64,000 nt of DNA from Beijerinckiaceae bacterium RH AL1 (GCA_901457705.2 LR590083.2:3348597-3412596); one strand, 5' to 3'. Positions 35,284-44,440 are shown, numbered from the stretch's first letter. A program made the numbers and translations. The notes: generated by a model not told the origin, from the letters alone.

Positions 35284-35946
35284 ATGACGGGCTACAATCC
35301 CGCCGAAAGCCACGACGAAATGCCGAGCTCGTTGCCGCTGTTCCCCCTGCCGGGGGCGTTGCTGCTGCCGCGCGGGCAGCTGCCGCTCAACATCTTCGAG
35401 CCGCGCTACCTCGCCATGGTCGACGACGCGCTGAAGACGCACCGCATGTTCGGCATGATCCAGCCCGATCCCGAGGGCGGCGAGGAACGGCCGCCGCTTT
35501 TCAAGGTCGGCTGCGCCGGGCGCATCACCCAGTTCGCGGAGTCCGGCGACGGGCGCTACATCATCACGCTCACCGGCGTGTCGCGCTTCACCATGCTGGA
35601 AGAGATTCCGGCGACGACGCCCTACCGTCAGGGCCGCGTCGACTTCGAGCCCTTCGCCGCCGACTTCAAGGCGCGCGACGGCGAGGAGCAGGTCGACCGC
35701 GACGGCGTGCTCAAGGCGCTGCGCGACTTCGCCGAGGAGAACCAGCTGCAGATCGACTGGGACTCGATCAACCAGGCGCCGAACGAGGCGCTCGTCAACG
35801 CGCTCTCGATGATGAGCCCGTTCGGCCCGCGCGAGAAGCAGGCGCTGCTCGAGGCGAGCGACCTCAAGGGTCGCGCGGAGGTGCTGGTGGCTATCACGGA
35901 GATCGAGCTGGCGCGCGGCCGCAACGCGTCCTCGACGCTGCAATGA
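35284..35946 (+). CDS. LON peptidase substrate-binding domain protein
   Basis: 220 residues comprising only the Lon N-terminal domain: [61 protein letters not shown], then helical [21 protein letters not shown]. There is no ATPase or protease domain. Its place just after cnoX and overlapping the Trm112 gene (ATGA at 35943-35946) suggests a protein-quality-control operon. Confidence 0.93.
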   Translation: MTGYNPAESHDEMPSSLPLFPLPGALLLPRGQLPLNIFEPRYLAMVDDALKTHRMFGMIQPDPEGGEERPPLFKVGCAGRITQFAESGDGRYIITLTGVSRFTMLEEIPATTPYRQGRVDFEPFAADFKARDGEEQVDRDGVLKALRDFAEENQLQIDWDSINQAPNEALVNALSMMSPFGPREKQALLEASDLKGRAEVLVAITEIELARGRNASSTLQ

Positions 35947-36188
35947 GCGAGCCGACCCGCTTGCCCAGGGACGGCGATGCGCAGGCCCTCGTGCCCGTCG
36001 AGGCGGCCGAGCCGACGCGCATCGACCCGCGGCTGCTCGAGATCCTGGTCTGCCCGCTGACCAAGACGGTGCTCGAGTACGACCCGCAGGCGCAGGAACT
36101 CGTCTCCCGCGCGGCCAAGCTCGCCTATCCCATCCGCGACGGCATCCCGATCATGCTGCCGGAAGAGGCGCGGCCGATCGAGGGGTGA
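35943..36188 (+). CDS. Trm112/UPF0434 family protein
   Basis: 81 residues: ~28-residue N-terminal extension, then [18 protein letters not shown] and [25 protein letters not shown]. The zinc ribbon is degenerate with a single Cys, as in other alphaproteobacterial members. Trm112 proteins activate methyltransferases in eukaryotes and archaea; the bacterial role is not settled. Confidence 0.92.
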   Translation: MSEPTRLPRDGDAQALVPVEAAEPTRIDPRLLEILVCPLTKTVLEYDPQAQELVSRAAKLAYPIRDGIPIMLPEEARPIEG

Positions 36189-36282
36189 GGCGCGGCGGCG
36201 CGCCGATTTCTTTGCCCGTTCGATGAGCTTCCCCGAAGGCGACGCACCCTCTACAAGCGCGCCGCCAACGGAGAACCCGACG

Positions 36283-38094
36283 ATGCGCCGCCTCAGCCGA
36301 CTCATGCCGATCGCGATCGGGCTCGCCGCCGCAGCGCTGCCGGCCCACGCGGAGGACGCCGACACGGCTCGCATCCTCGCCGCGGCGCAGGACACGGCGA
36401 ACTGGCTGACCAACGGGCGCGATTACGCGCACTCGCGCTTCTCGCCGCTCGACGAGATCACAACTGCCAACGTGACGAAGCTCGCGCCGCGCTGGATCTA
36501 CCAGACCGGCAAGCCCGCGACCTTCGAGACCACGCCGCTCGTCGACGACGGCGTGATGTACATGTCGGAGCCGTTCTCGAGCGTCACGGCCCTCGATGCG
36601 GCGACGGGCAAGAAGCTCTGGCACTTCACGTATAACGTGTTGAAGGGCAAGAAGCTGTGCTGCGGGCCGGCCAACCGCGGGCTCGGGCTCGGCGACGGCA
36701 AGGTCTATGTCGCGACCGTCGACGCGCACCTGATCGCGCTCGACAAGGCGACGGGCAAGGTCGCGTGGGACATCACGCTCGCCACCGCCGACCAGAAGAC
36801 GGCGGAGGACACGACGCTGCTGGGCAAGACCGTGGACGCCGAGAAGCGCGGCGCCTCCGGCCAGAGCGGCGTCGGCTCGAACTCGGCGCCGCTCTACTAC
36901 GACGGCAAGGTCTATATCGGCATTACCGGCGTCGGCTACGGCCTGCACCTCGAGGCCGACCGCCCCGGCGCGCCGCTCGGCACCGTCGTCGGCATCGCCG
37001 GCAAGTACGGCCGCTCCGGCTTCCTCGCCGCCTTCGACGCCAAGACCGGCAAGCGCCTGTGGCAGTTCGACTCGACGCAGAAGGGTTGGGAAGGCGACTA
37101 TGTCGCGACGACCGCCTACGGCGTGCCGATGCATCGCGACGTCGCCGCCGAGAAGGCCGAGACGGAGAAGCTGAAGGCGGCGGGCGACGAGCCCTGGCGC
37201 TACGGCGGCGGCACGGTGTGGCACACGCCGGCGCTCGACCCCGCGACGAAGACGCTGTTCTTCGGCATCGGCAATCCCTCGCCGCAGGCGACCGGCGACG
37301 GCCGGCCCGGCGACAACCTCTGGACCGTCTCGCTCGTCGCCGTGGACGCCGAGACCGGCAAGCTCAAGTGGGGCTTTCAGCAGGTGCCGCACGACCTCTG
37401 GGGCTACGACGTCGCGAGCCCGCCGTCGCTCTTCGATCTCACCATCGACGGCAAGCGCGTGCCCGTCGTCGGCGAGGCCTCGAAGATCGGCTGGTACTTC
37501 GTCAACGACCGCGCGACGGGCAAGCTCATCTACAAGTCCGAGCCGTTCACGCCGCAGACGAACCTGTTCGCGACGCCGACGCCGGACGGCGTCACCATCG
37601 CGCCCGGCGTCGGTGGGGGATCGAACTGGTCGCCGGCCGCCGTCGACGATGCGCACGACACCGTCTACGTCGCCTCGATGCACCTGCCGGCGCGCTTCAA
37701 GACCGCCGAGCTGCCGGCCGTCGGCGGCAAGCCGCCGGTGAAGTACACGACGGCCGATCCCGCCGACGTGCCGCGCTTCGGCACCCTCACCGCGCTCGAC
37801 CTCGCGCACCAGGGCAAGATCCTGTGGCAGGAGAAGACCCCGCAGCCGCTCGTCGGCGGCGTGCTGGCGACGGCGGGCGGCCTCGTCTTCACCGGCGAGG
37901 GCGACGGCGACTTCGACGCCTTCGACGCCAAGACCGGCCAGAAGCTCTGGCACTTCGTCTGCGGCGCCGGCGTCAACGCGCCGCCGATCACCTACTCGGT
38001 GGCGGGCAAGCAGTACGTCGCGGTGGCCGCCGGCGGCAGCCTCATCTGGGGCTATCCGCAGGGCGATGCGCTCATGGTGTTCGCGCTGCCGTAG
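36283..38094 (+). CDS. PQQ-dependent dehydrogenase (quinoprotein), periplasmic
   Basis: 603 residues from the ATG at 36283 (GGAGA upstream; an ATG at 36223 would precede the signal peptide). Signal peptide LSRLMPIAIGLAAAALPAHA. Eight-bladed propeller with W-motifs such as AFDAKTGKRLWQFDSTQ. The vicinal disulfide pair of quinoprotein alcohol dehydrogenases is present (KKLCCGPANRG), as is Ca/Asn block FFGIGNPSPQATGD and the glucose/alcohol-dehydrogenase-like HDLWGYDVASPPSLFDL. The first Asp of the usual WDxD is Gly. There is no haem c domain, and no cytochrome neighbour. Confidence 0.9.
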   Translation: MRRLSRLMPIAIGLAAAALPAHAEDADTARILAAAQDTANWLTNGRDYAHSRFSPLDEITTANVTKLAPRWIYQTGKPATFETTPLVDDGVMYMSEPFSSVTALDAATGKKLWHFTYNVLKGKKLCCGPANRGLGLGDGKVYVATVDAHLIALDKATGKVAWDITLATADQKTAEDTTLLGKTVDAEKRGASGQSGVGSNSAPLYYDGKVYIGITGVGYGLHLEADRPGAPLGTVVGIAGKYGRSGFLAAFDAKTGKRLWQFDSTQKGWEGDYVATTAYGVPMHRDVAAEKAETEKLKAAGDEPWRYGGGTVWHTPALDPATKTLFFGIGNPSPQATGDGRPGDNLWTVSLVAVDAETGKLKWGFQQVPHDLWGYDVASPPSLFDLTIDGKRVPVVGEASKIGWYFVNDRATGKLIYKSEPFTPQTNLFATPTPDGVTIAPGVGGGSNWSPAAVDDAHDTVYVASMHLPARFKTAELPAVGGKPPVKYTTADPADVPRFGTLTALDLAHQGKILWQEKTPQPLVGGVLATAGGLVFTGEGDGDFDAFDAKTGQKLWHFVCGAGVNAPPITYSVAGKQYVAVAAGGSLIWGYPQGDALMVFALP

Positions 38095-38701
38095 CCCGCT
38101 TTTGCAGGAAGCCGGCCCCTCGCCGCCCCATGGCGTAGAACTCGTAGTTCGGCCGCAGGCTGAAGGCGTTCGCGAGCCGGTTCGACATGCCGAAGAAGCC
38201 GGCGATGGCGGCGATGTCCCAGGCATCCTCTTCGTCGAGCCCGTGCGCGGCGAGCGCGGCGTAATCCGCCTCCTCGATGCGCTGCGCGTCGCGCGACACC
38301 TTCATCGCGAAGTCGAGCATCGCGCGCTGGCGCGGCGTGATGTCGGCCTTGCGGTAGTTGGCGGCGACCTGGTCGGCGATCAGCGGGTTCTTGGCGCGCA
38401 CGCGCAGAATCGCGCCGTGCGCGATCACGCAATACTGGCACTCGTTGGCCGCCGAGGTCGCCACGACGATCATCTCGCGCTCGGCCTTCGTGAGGCTGCC
38501 GGGCTTGTCCATCAGCGCATCGTGGTAGGCGAGGAAGGCGCGGAACTCGTCGGGGCGGTGCGCGAGCATGAGGAAGACGTTGGGCACGAAGCCCGACTTC
38601 TCCTGCACCTTCTCGATGCGCGCGCGGATGTCCTCCGGCAGGTCCGCGAGCCGGGGCGTCGGGTAGCGGCTGATCGGGGCGGGCTCGGCCGAGCGGGTCA
38701 T
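38072..38701 (-). CDS. AhpD/carboxymuconolactone decarboxylase-family peroxidase-like protein
   Basis: 209 residues. The AhpD-type active site ANECQYCVIAHGAILR (ExxCxxCxxxH) is intact, with KSGFVPNVFLMLAHRPDEF upstream and IAAIAGFFGMSNRLANAF downstream: the uncharacterised peroxidase-related branch. It may reduce peroxides with an unknown partner. Its end overlaps the PQQ gene by 23 nt, convergently. ATG at 38701 chosen over an open frame to 38755. Confidence 0.9.
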   Translation of the reverse strand: MTRSAEPAPISRYPTPRLADLPEDIRARIEKVQEKSGFVPNVFLMLAHRPDEFRAFLAYHDALMDKPGSLTKAEREMIVVATSAANECQYCVIAHGAILRVRAKNPLIADQVAANYRKADITPRQRAMLDFAMKVSRDAQRIEEADYAALAAHGLDEEDAWDIAAIAGFFGMSNRLANAFSLRPNYEFYAMGRRGAGFLQKRATAARTP

Positions 38702-38760
38702 GCGATGTCTCCGATGGTCCGCGCCGACATATAGGCCGCGCTCGCGCGAGCGCACCGGGG

Positions 38761-39657
38761 TCAGTCGGCCGGGGTCCCGCTGCCCTCGGCGACGAGCCAG
38801 CGCAGCAGCGCGCGCAGCGAGCGCGTCTTGTCGGCATCGTCCGGCACCAGCGCGTAGTACGGCTCGCGCGGCACGCGGATCGTCGGGAACGGCGTCACGA
38901 AGCGGCCGGCCGCGACGTCGCCGTCGAGCACGGGGAACGGCGCGATGGCGAGGCCGAGCCCGTCCATCGCCGCCTGCAGCGTGACGAAGAAGTGGTCAAG
39001 CCGCAGACGACGCGCCTGCGGCACCAGCCCGAGGCCCGCCGCCTGCAACCAATCCGGCCAGTCGCCGGGGCGCGTCTCGGTCGACAGCAGCGTATGGCGC
39101 TCGAGCGCGTCGAGCGACCGCAGCGGCTTCTGCGCCAGGAGCTGCGGGCTCGCGATCAGCGTGTCGGTCTCCTCGAGGAAGCGCGTGGCATGGTGGCGGT
39201 CCCAACGTTTGGGGCCGCGCCGTACCGCCAGATCGTAGCCGCCGCGCAGCCCGTCGGCGAAGGTGACGGTGGTCACCACGTCGACCTGCGTGTCGGGATG
39301 CCTCTCGTGGAAGCGCGCGAGGCGCGGGATCAGCCAGCGCATGGCGAAGGTCGCCGGCGCGTCGATGCGCAGCACGGTCTTCTCCGCCACCGGCCCGTGC
39401 CGCGCGGCGGCCTCGGCGAGCCGGTCGAAGATGCCGCTGACCTCGGTCGCGAACGTGCGGCCGGGGCCGTTCAGCGCGAGCCCACGCCCGGCCCGCACGA
39501 ACAGGCGGTGGCCGAACCACGCCTCCAGCGCCGACACCTGCCGGCTGATCGCGCCGTGCGTCACGCCGAGCTCGCTTGCCGCGGCGGAAAAGCTGCCGAG
39601 CCGCGCCGCCACCTCGAAGGCGCGCAGGGCATTCAGCGGCGGCAGGCGGCGGCGCAT
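38761..39657 (-). CDS. LysR-family transcriptional regulator (GcvA-like)
   Basis: 298 residues. HTH: PPLNALRAFEVAARLGSFSAAASELGVTHGAISRQVSALEAWFGHRLFVR (about 6-55), the GcvA-like form with PPLNALRAFE. The effector domain includes LRIDAPATFAMRWLIPRLARFHERHPD. It is divergent from the MFS gene across 80 nt, so it probably controls that transporter, itself, or both. Confidence 0.94.
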   Translation of the reverse strand: MRRRLPPLNALRAFEVAARLGSFSAAASELGVTHGAISRQVSALEAWFGHRLFVRAGRGLALNGPGRTFATEVSGIFDRLAEAAARHGPVAEKTVLRIDAPATFAMRWLIPRLARFHERHPDTQVDVVTTVTFADGLRGGYDLAVRRGPKRWDRHHATRFLEETDTLIASPQLLAQKPLRSLDALERHTLLSTETRPGDWPDWLQAAGLGLVPQARRLRLDHFFVTLQAAMDGLGLAIAPFPVLDGDVAAGRFVTPFPTIRVPREPYYALVPDDADKTRSLRALLRWLVAEGSGTPAD

Positions 39658-39737
39658 GTGATCCGTGAGGAAACGTGACAGGACCGGCGCAGAACTAGCG
39701 ACTTTTTCTCCGGCCCGGCAAGCGGGAATGTGTCGCC

Positions 39738-40916
39738 ATGTCCGTTGCCGCGCTCTCCCAGCCTCTCGCCAAGCCGCAGCCGCGCGCGCTGCTCGCCGCC
39801 TGCACCGCGCACGTCTTCCACGACGGCTGTCTCGACCTGATCTACGTGCTGCTGCCGCTGTGGCAGGCCGAGTTCGGCCTCGGCTATGCCGCGCTCGGCC
39901 TCGTGCGGGCCATCTTCACCGCCACCCTCGCCGGCGCGCAGATCCCCGTCGATCACGCGACGGCGCGGTTCGGCGCGCGTGCGTCGCTGGCTGTCGGCAC
40001 GGCGGTCGTGGCTTGCGGCTTCGCGCTCCTCGGCCTCTCGCGCAGCCTGCCCCTGCTTTGCGTCGCGCTGGCCATCGCCGGCCTCGGCTCGTCGACGCAG
40101 CACCCGCGCGCCTCGGCGATCGTCACCGATGCCTACGGCGGCGCGAGCCGCGGGCCGCTCGGCATCTACAATTTCGCCGGCGACCTGGGGAAGGCGGCGC
40201 TCCCCGCGCTGACCTCTCTCCTGCTGCTGGCGATGGCCTGGCGCAGCGCCGCCTTCGTGCTCGCGGCGCTTGGCGCCGTCGTCGCCGCTGCCCTGGTGGC
40301 CCTGGTGCCGGCAGCCTCGACCACGCGGGCGGCGACCACCGCGCCGCGCAGCACGGCGGACGAAGGCCGCGGCTTTGCGATCCTCTTCGTCATCGGCGCG
40401 CTCGATACCGCGACGCGGATGGGCTTTCTGCTCTTCCTGCCGTTCACGCTCATCGATCGGCACGCCTCGCAGGCCGTCGTCGGCCTCGGGCTGATGCTGG
40501 TGTTCGCTGGCGGCGCGTGCGGCAAGTTCGTCTGCGGCTGGATCGGCGACAGGGCCGGCCTCGTCGCGACCGTGATCGTCACCGAGGCGGCGACGGCGGC
40601 GATGATCGCGCTCGTCCCGATGCTGCCGCTCGGCCCGCTGCTGGCGCTGCTGCCGCCGCTCGGCGTCGCGCTGAACGGCACCTCGTCCGTGCTCTACGGG
40701 ACCGTGCCCGATGTCGCGAAGGGCGACGTCGGCCGCGCCTTCGCGATCTTCTACACCGGCGTCATGGGGGCCTCCGCGGTGGCACCCGCGGTCTTCGGCG
40801 TCCTGGCCGACCACGCCGGGCGCCCCGCGACGATCGTCGCGACGACGGCCTGCGCGCTGGCGACGATCCCGCTTGTCGTGTGGCTGGGGCGGCTGCGGCG
40901 CGCCTCGCTCTCGTGA
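39738..40916 (+). CDS. MFS transporter (Fsr/YfcJ-like)
   Basis: 392 residues, 12 predicted helices in two six-helix halves joined near 200-215 (ASTTRAATTAPRSTADEG). The opening ACTAHVFHDGCLDLIYVLLPLWQAEFGLGYAALGLVRAIFTATLAGAQIP resembles the fosmidomycin-resistance Fsr group. Substrate cannot be read. The divergent LysR gene is the likely regulator. Confidence 0.9.
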   Translation: MSVAALSQPLAKPQPRALLAACTAHVFHDGCLDLIYVLLPLWQAEFGLGYAALGLVRAIFTATLAGAQIPVDHATARFGARASLAVGTAVVACGFALLGLSRSLPLLCVALAIAGLGSSTQHPRASAIVTDAYGGASRGPLGIYNFAGDLGKAALPALTSLLLLAMAWRSAAFVLAALGAVVAAALVALVPAASTTRAATTAPRSTADEGRGFAILFVIGALDTATRMGFLLFLPFTLIDRHASQAVVGLGLMLVFAGGACGKFVCGWIGDRAGLVATVIVTEAATAAMIALVPMLPLGPLLALLPPLGVALNGTSSVLYGTVPDVAKGDVGRAFAIFYTGVMGASAVAPAVFGVLADHAGRPATIVATTACALATIPLVVWLGRLRRASLS

Positions 40917-40927
40917 CCGCTGCCGCG

Positions 40928-41422
40928 TTACTCGGCCGCCGGCACGATCAGCCCGCGCAGGGTGCGCACCATCGGGCGGTCGCCGGGGACGATGGCGATG
41001 ACGGTGCCGGCGCCCGGCACCTCGTCGCCGATCCGCACGCGCCGCGCGCGGCCGTCGATCATCAGCGTCGCATAGTCGGGGCCCGCCGACGCCAGGGAGA
41101 TCGAGGGGATGATCCGCGTCGCGGCGCCGTCACTGCTGTCGCCGGGGATCGTCGCCGTGGCGGCGGTGTCGAGATCGTCGTCGCCGACCGTCGTCGCCGG
41201 CGTCGCCTTGCGGTGCGGGCCGGGCGCCAGCTGCGCGAAGACGGTGAAGTCCTTGCTGGTGCCGAGGCTTTGCGCGGGGCCGTGCACGTTCATGTAGATG
41301 CCGAAGGTCATCGCGCCGAGCGCGAGGCAGCCGCCGGCGGCGCCGATGGCGCGATCGCCCGTCAAAGTAGCGCTTTTCTGCGTGAGGCCCGCGCTACGGA
41401 CGGGCGAGGCTTTCTTCGTCAT
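40928..41422 (-). CDS. Single-pass membrane protein coupled to fliI
   Basis: 164 residues. One N-terminal transmembrane helix (about 27-46, GAAGGCLALGAMTFGIYM), a low-complexity linker, then a small C-terminal domain MIDGRARRVRIGDEVPGAGTVIAIV reminiscent of PilP/GspC-type domains. Its ATG overlaps the fliI stop (ATGA, 41419-41422), so it is translated with the flagellar export ATPase. No named family recognised. Confidence 0.78.
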   Translation of the reverse strand: MTKKASPVRSAGLTQKSATLTGDRAIGAAGGCLALGAMTFGIYMNVHGPAQSLGTSKDFTVFAQLAPGPHRKATPATTVGDDDLDTAATATIPGDSSDGAATRIIPSISLASAGPDYATLMIDGRARRVRIGDEVPGAGTVIAIVPGDRPMVRTLRGLIVPAAE

Positions 41423-42639
41423 TGTCGCGTCCTGTTCAGGGCCTCGGCCAGCTCGCGGAAGGCGTCGGTGGAGGCGGCCACGTGCGGCGCCTGGCAGAGC
41501 GCCTCATAGATGATGGGCGTCAGCGCCACGGCCTGGTCGAGATCGGGATCGGCGCCGGCCTGCAGGCCGCCCATGAGGCGCAGGTCGCGCGTGTCCTCGA
41601 AGCGCGACACCATCTGGCGCAGCCGGCCGACCAGCGTGCGCTGGTCCGGCGTCCAGACGTGCTGGGCGAGCCGCGAGATCGAGCGCGTGACGTCGATCGC
41701 CGGATAGCGGTAGGCGTCGGCGATGGCGCGATCGAGCACGATGTGGCCGTCGAGCGTGCCGCGGATGCAGTCGGCCACGGGATCGTTGTGGTCGTCGCCG
41801 TCGACGAGCACGGCGAAGATGCCGGTGATCGAGCCCCTGCCTTCGAGGCCGGGACCGGCACGCTCGAGCAGCTTCGGCAGGCTGGTGAAGACCGAGGGCG
41901 CGTAGCCGCGCGCCACCGCCGGCTCGCCGGCCGCGAGCGCCACGTCGCGCGCCGCATGCGCGTAGCGGGTGACGGAATCGACCATCAGCAGCACCCGCTC
42001 GCCGCGATCGCGGAAGAACTCGGCAATCGCCATGGCGGTGAGCGGCGCCATCTGGCGCATCATCGGGCTCTCGTCGCCCGTCGCGACGACGGTGACAGCG
42101 ACGGCGCGGTTTGCGCCCAAAGCATCCTCGATGAACTCGCGCACCTCGCGGCCACGCTCGCCGACGAGCGCGATCACCACGGTGTCGAAGCCCTTGGACG
42201 CCGCCATCATGCCGAGCAGCGTCGACTTGCCGACCCCGGAGCCGGCGAAGATGCCGATGCGCTGGCCGTGGCAGAGCGGCGTGAAGATGTCGACGATGCG
42301 CACGCCGCTCTTCAGCGGCTCCTTGACGCGCCCGCGCTCGAGGGCCGGCGGCGGCTCGGCCTGGATCGGCCGCCGCGTCGGGCCGACCTCGAGTGCGCCG
42401 GCCTCGTCGATCGGCGCTCCGAACGCATCGACGATGCGGCCCTTCCACGAGACGGCGGGCGCGATGGTCACCGGCGGGGCCAGCGTCACAACGGCGCCGA
42501 GCCGGACGTCGGAGGTCGTGGCGAACGGCTTCACCGTCACGCAGTCGGGATCGACGCGGACGATCTCGCCGTGGCGGCGGCCGTCGGCGGCCAGCACGAC
42601 GCAATCGCCGAGCGCCGAGAACGGCGACAGGCCGCGCAC
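41419..42639 (-). CDS. fliI: Flagellum-specific ATPase FliI (apparent frameshift at 5' end)
   Basis: 406 residues in the open frame from GTG 42639. Core motifs are complete: Walker A GIFAGSGVGKSTLLG, VVIALVGERGREVREFIEDALG, Walker B VLLMVDSVTRYAHAARD and the APSVFTSLPKLLERAG/ITGIFAVLVDGDDHNDPVAD segment. It powers export of flagellar subunits with FliH/FliJ. The natural ATG at 42748 (MTALDRLAAASARA) lies 22 nt after flgF but in another frame; the frame joining would need a 2-nt gain in the CG tract at 42703-42717. So the gene is either broken, phase-variable or misassembled. Confidence 0.88.
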   Translation of the reverse strand: MRGLSPFSALGDCVVLAADGRRHGEIVRVDPDCVTVKPFATTSDVRLGAVVTLAPPVTIAPAVSWKGRIVDAFGAPIDEAGALEVGPTRRPIQAEPPPALERGRVKEPLKSGVRIVDIFTPLCHGQRIGIFAGSGVGKSTLLGMMAASKGFDTVVIALVGERGREVREFIEDALGANRAVAVTVVATGDESPMMRQMAPLTAMAIAEFFRDRGERVLLMVDSVTRYAHAARDVALAAGEPAVARGYAPSVFTSLPKLLERAGPGLEGRGSITGIFAVLVDGDDHNDPVADCIRGTLDGHIVLDRAIADAYRYPAIDVTRSISRLAQHVWTPDQRTLVGRLRQMVSRFEDTRDLRLMGGLQAGADPDLDQAVALTPIIYEALCQAPHVAASTDAFRELAEALNRTRQ

Positions 42640-42702
42640 GCGGTAGGTCGTCGGCGTGACGTCGGCGACGGCGCCCGAGACGGCCAGCAGCGCGCCCGGC
42701 GC

Positions 42703-42717
42703 CGCGCGCGCGCGCGC
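42703..42717. repeat. Alternating CG dinucleotide tract within fliI 5' coding region
   Basis: 15-nt uninterrupted alternation of C and G. It separates the ATG at 42748 from the downstream fliI frame, which is offset by one base. Adding one CG unit or removing two restores a continuous 443-residue reading frame. Confidence 0.85.
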
Positions 42718-42770
42718 TCGCCGCGGCGAGGCGATCGAGCGCGGTCATGCGCGCCATCCCCGCGTGCACG

Positions 42771-43496
42771 TCACGAGCTCGACCCCAGCGTCTTGATCGC
42801 ATCCTGCTGGCTCGACTCCGCGGTCTGCTGCAGGTTGATCAGCCCGTCGAAGGCGCGCTGGATCTGGATCATCTTGGTGATCTCGAGCACCGGGTTGACG
42901 TTCGAGCCCTCGGCGAAGCCCTGCGCCACGGTGTTCCTGGCGAAGTCGAGCACCGGGATGCCCGGCTTGCTGGGCACGACGGCGGAATTGTCGTAGCGCG
43001 ACAGCGTCGCGTCGTCGGGCAGCGTGAACAGGCCGATCGCGCCGATCTGGTTGCCGCCCTGGGTGATCATGCCGTCGCTGGCGATCTTCGGGGCGCCCCC
43101 GTCGGCGGCGAGCAGCATCGAGGCGCCGCCGGCGTCCAGCACGGGATAGCCGTTGATCGTCTGCAGCTGGCCGCTCTCCGCCATCTGGAAGCGGCCGTCG
43201 CGGGTATAGGCGGTGCCGTCCGGCGTCTTGATCGCGAACCAGGAGTCGCCCTGGATCGCCACGTCGAACGGATTGCCGGTCTGCTGCGCGGCGCCCTGGG
43301 CGCGCGAGATGTAGTCGGCGCCCGTCGTCACGAAGGCGGCCGGCCGCTCGCCCACCTTGGAGACCAGCGAGGCGAAGGAGACGCCCTGCGCGCGATAGCC
43401 GCCGGTGTTCACGTTGGCGAGGTTGGTCGCGACCGTGTCGAGGCGCTTCTCGAGCGCCAGCTCGCCCGAGAGCGAGACGTACATGTTGCCGCGCAT
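42771..43496 (-). CDS. flgF: Flagellar basal-body rod protein FlgF
   Basis: 241 residues. N-terminal flagellar rod motif MYVSLSGELALEKRLDTVATNLANVNTGGYRAQ and the C-terminal ITKMIQIQRAFDGLINLQQTAESSQQDAIKTLG, with the internal NPFDVAIQGDSWFAI and YTRDGRFQM of FlgF/FlgG. It is a proximal rod component. It starts one nt after the DUF1217 stop and sits just before fliI, the usual alphaproteobacterial order. Confidence 0.95.
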   Translation of the reverse strand: MRGNMYVSLSGELALEKRLDTVATNLANVNTGGYRAQGVSFASLVSKVGERPAAFVTTGADYISRAQGAAQQTGNPFDVAIQGDSWFAIKTPDGTAYTRDGRFQMAESGQLQTINGYPVLDAGGASMLLAADGGAPKIASDGMITQGGNQIGAIGLFTLPDDATLSRYDNSAVVPSKPGIPVLDFARNTVAQGFAEGSNVNPVLEITKMIQIQRAFDGLINLQQTAESSQQDAIKTLGSSS

Positions 43497-43497
43497 G

Positions 43498-44325
43498 TCA
43501 GCTTCCCCCGAGCTTCAGGCCCTGCAGGCTGAGCAGCAGGTCGGCCGACACCCCCGTCTGCGTCGACGAGCTCGCGAAGATCTGCGCGATGCTCGAGACG
43601 TTCGACGAGGTGTTGTTGCCGTTGAGATCCCACATCGCGGTGAAGCGCTCGGCGATCTTCTGCACCTTGGCGGGGTCCTGCAGGTCGGACATGCTGAGCG
43701 ACTTCGACAGCGTCGCGGCGAGCGAGTCGACGTTCGCCGCCGCGCCCGAGGGCAGGCCGAAGGCGTTCTCGACGACCTTCAGCATGGAGGGGTCGGCGAG
43801 CAGGCCGTAGACGTTGGTGATCGAGGAGGCGTTGCGCGCGAAGTAGAGCGCGAGCTGCACGCCCTGGTTCTGCGTGCCCTGCTTGTCCTCGAGGCTCTGC
43901 TCGACGTACTTCGAGACGACGCCGGTCGTCGCGGCCGCCGTCTGGGTGACGCTCGAGCCCTGGCCCGTGAAGTCGAACGCTTTCGCGAAGGCCTTGTAGG
44001 CCGAGTTGTTCAGCGTGTTGGCGAGCGCGGTGGACGAGGTGACGCCGCCCTGCAGGATCTTCGTCATCAGGCCCTTCGCGTAGGCCATGTCTTCCAGGCC
44101 GAAGGCCTTCATGGCGTAGCTGAAGAGACGGTAGTTGTTCACGAAGTCCGAGATCGACGTGACCTTGCCGATGTTGGCGAGGAAATAGGCGGAGTCGCTC
44201 TTCACCTGCGGATCGTTCGCCGTCGCGGTCTGCATCCGCGTCAGGTTGCTCGAAACGGCGAGATAAGAGGCTGTGGTCGAGAGCAAGGCTCGGGCTCCGG
44301 CGTCGTCGCTCGACGATGCGGGCAC
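43498..44325 (-). CDS. DUF1217 domain protein, flagellar-cluster associated
   Basis: Up to 275 residues. The DUF1217 pattern is LSTTASYLAVSSNLTRMQTATANDPQVKSDSAYFLANIGKVTSISDFVNNYRLFSYAMKAFGLEDM (read in short blocks) with KGLMTKILQGG and LADPSMLKVVENAFGL. A TTG at 44286 gives the family-like start LLSTTASYL; the ATG at 44325 is an alternative. Family members sit beside flagellar genes in Alphaproteobacteria and are presumed motility-related. First gene of the flgF-fliI run. Confidence 0.85.
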   Translation of the reverse strand: MPASSSDDAGARALLSTTASYLAVSSNLTRMQTATANDPQVKSDSAYFLANIGKVTSISDFVNNYRLFSYAMKAFGLEDMAYAKGLMTKILQGGVTSSTALANTLNNSAYKAFAKAFDFTGQGSSVTQTAAATTGVVSKYVEQSLEDKQGTQNQGVQLALYFARNASSITNVYGLLADPSMLKVVENAFGLPSGAAANVDSLAATLSKSLSMSDLQDPAKVQKIAERFTAMWDLNGNNTSSNVSSIAQIFASSSTQTGVSADLLLSLQGLKLGGS

Positions 44326-44440
44326 GGGCTTGCGCGAGGCTGGCCGGCGGCAGAGGCGGCGCCAGCGCGCTTCACGCCTTGTAACAGGTGGTTACATTAA
44401 GCGATGGAGCCAATGCGCGGCACCTCGGTTTGTGCGAGCG

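Noticed and set aside
36151-38226. 691-codon leftward frame over the PQQ gene
   Set aside because: Shadow of the dehydrogenase; no domain and no start context.
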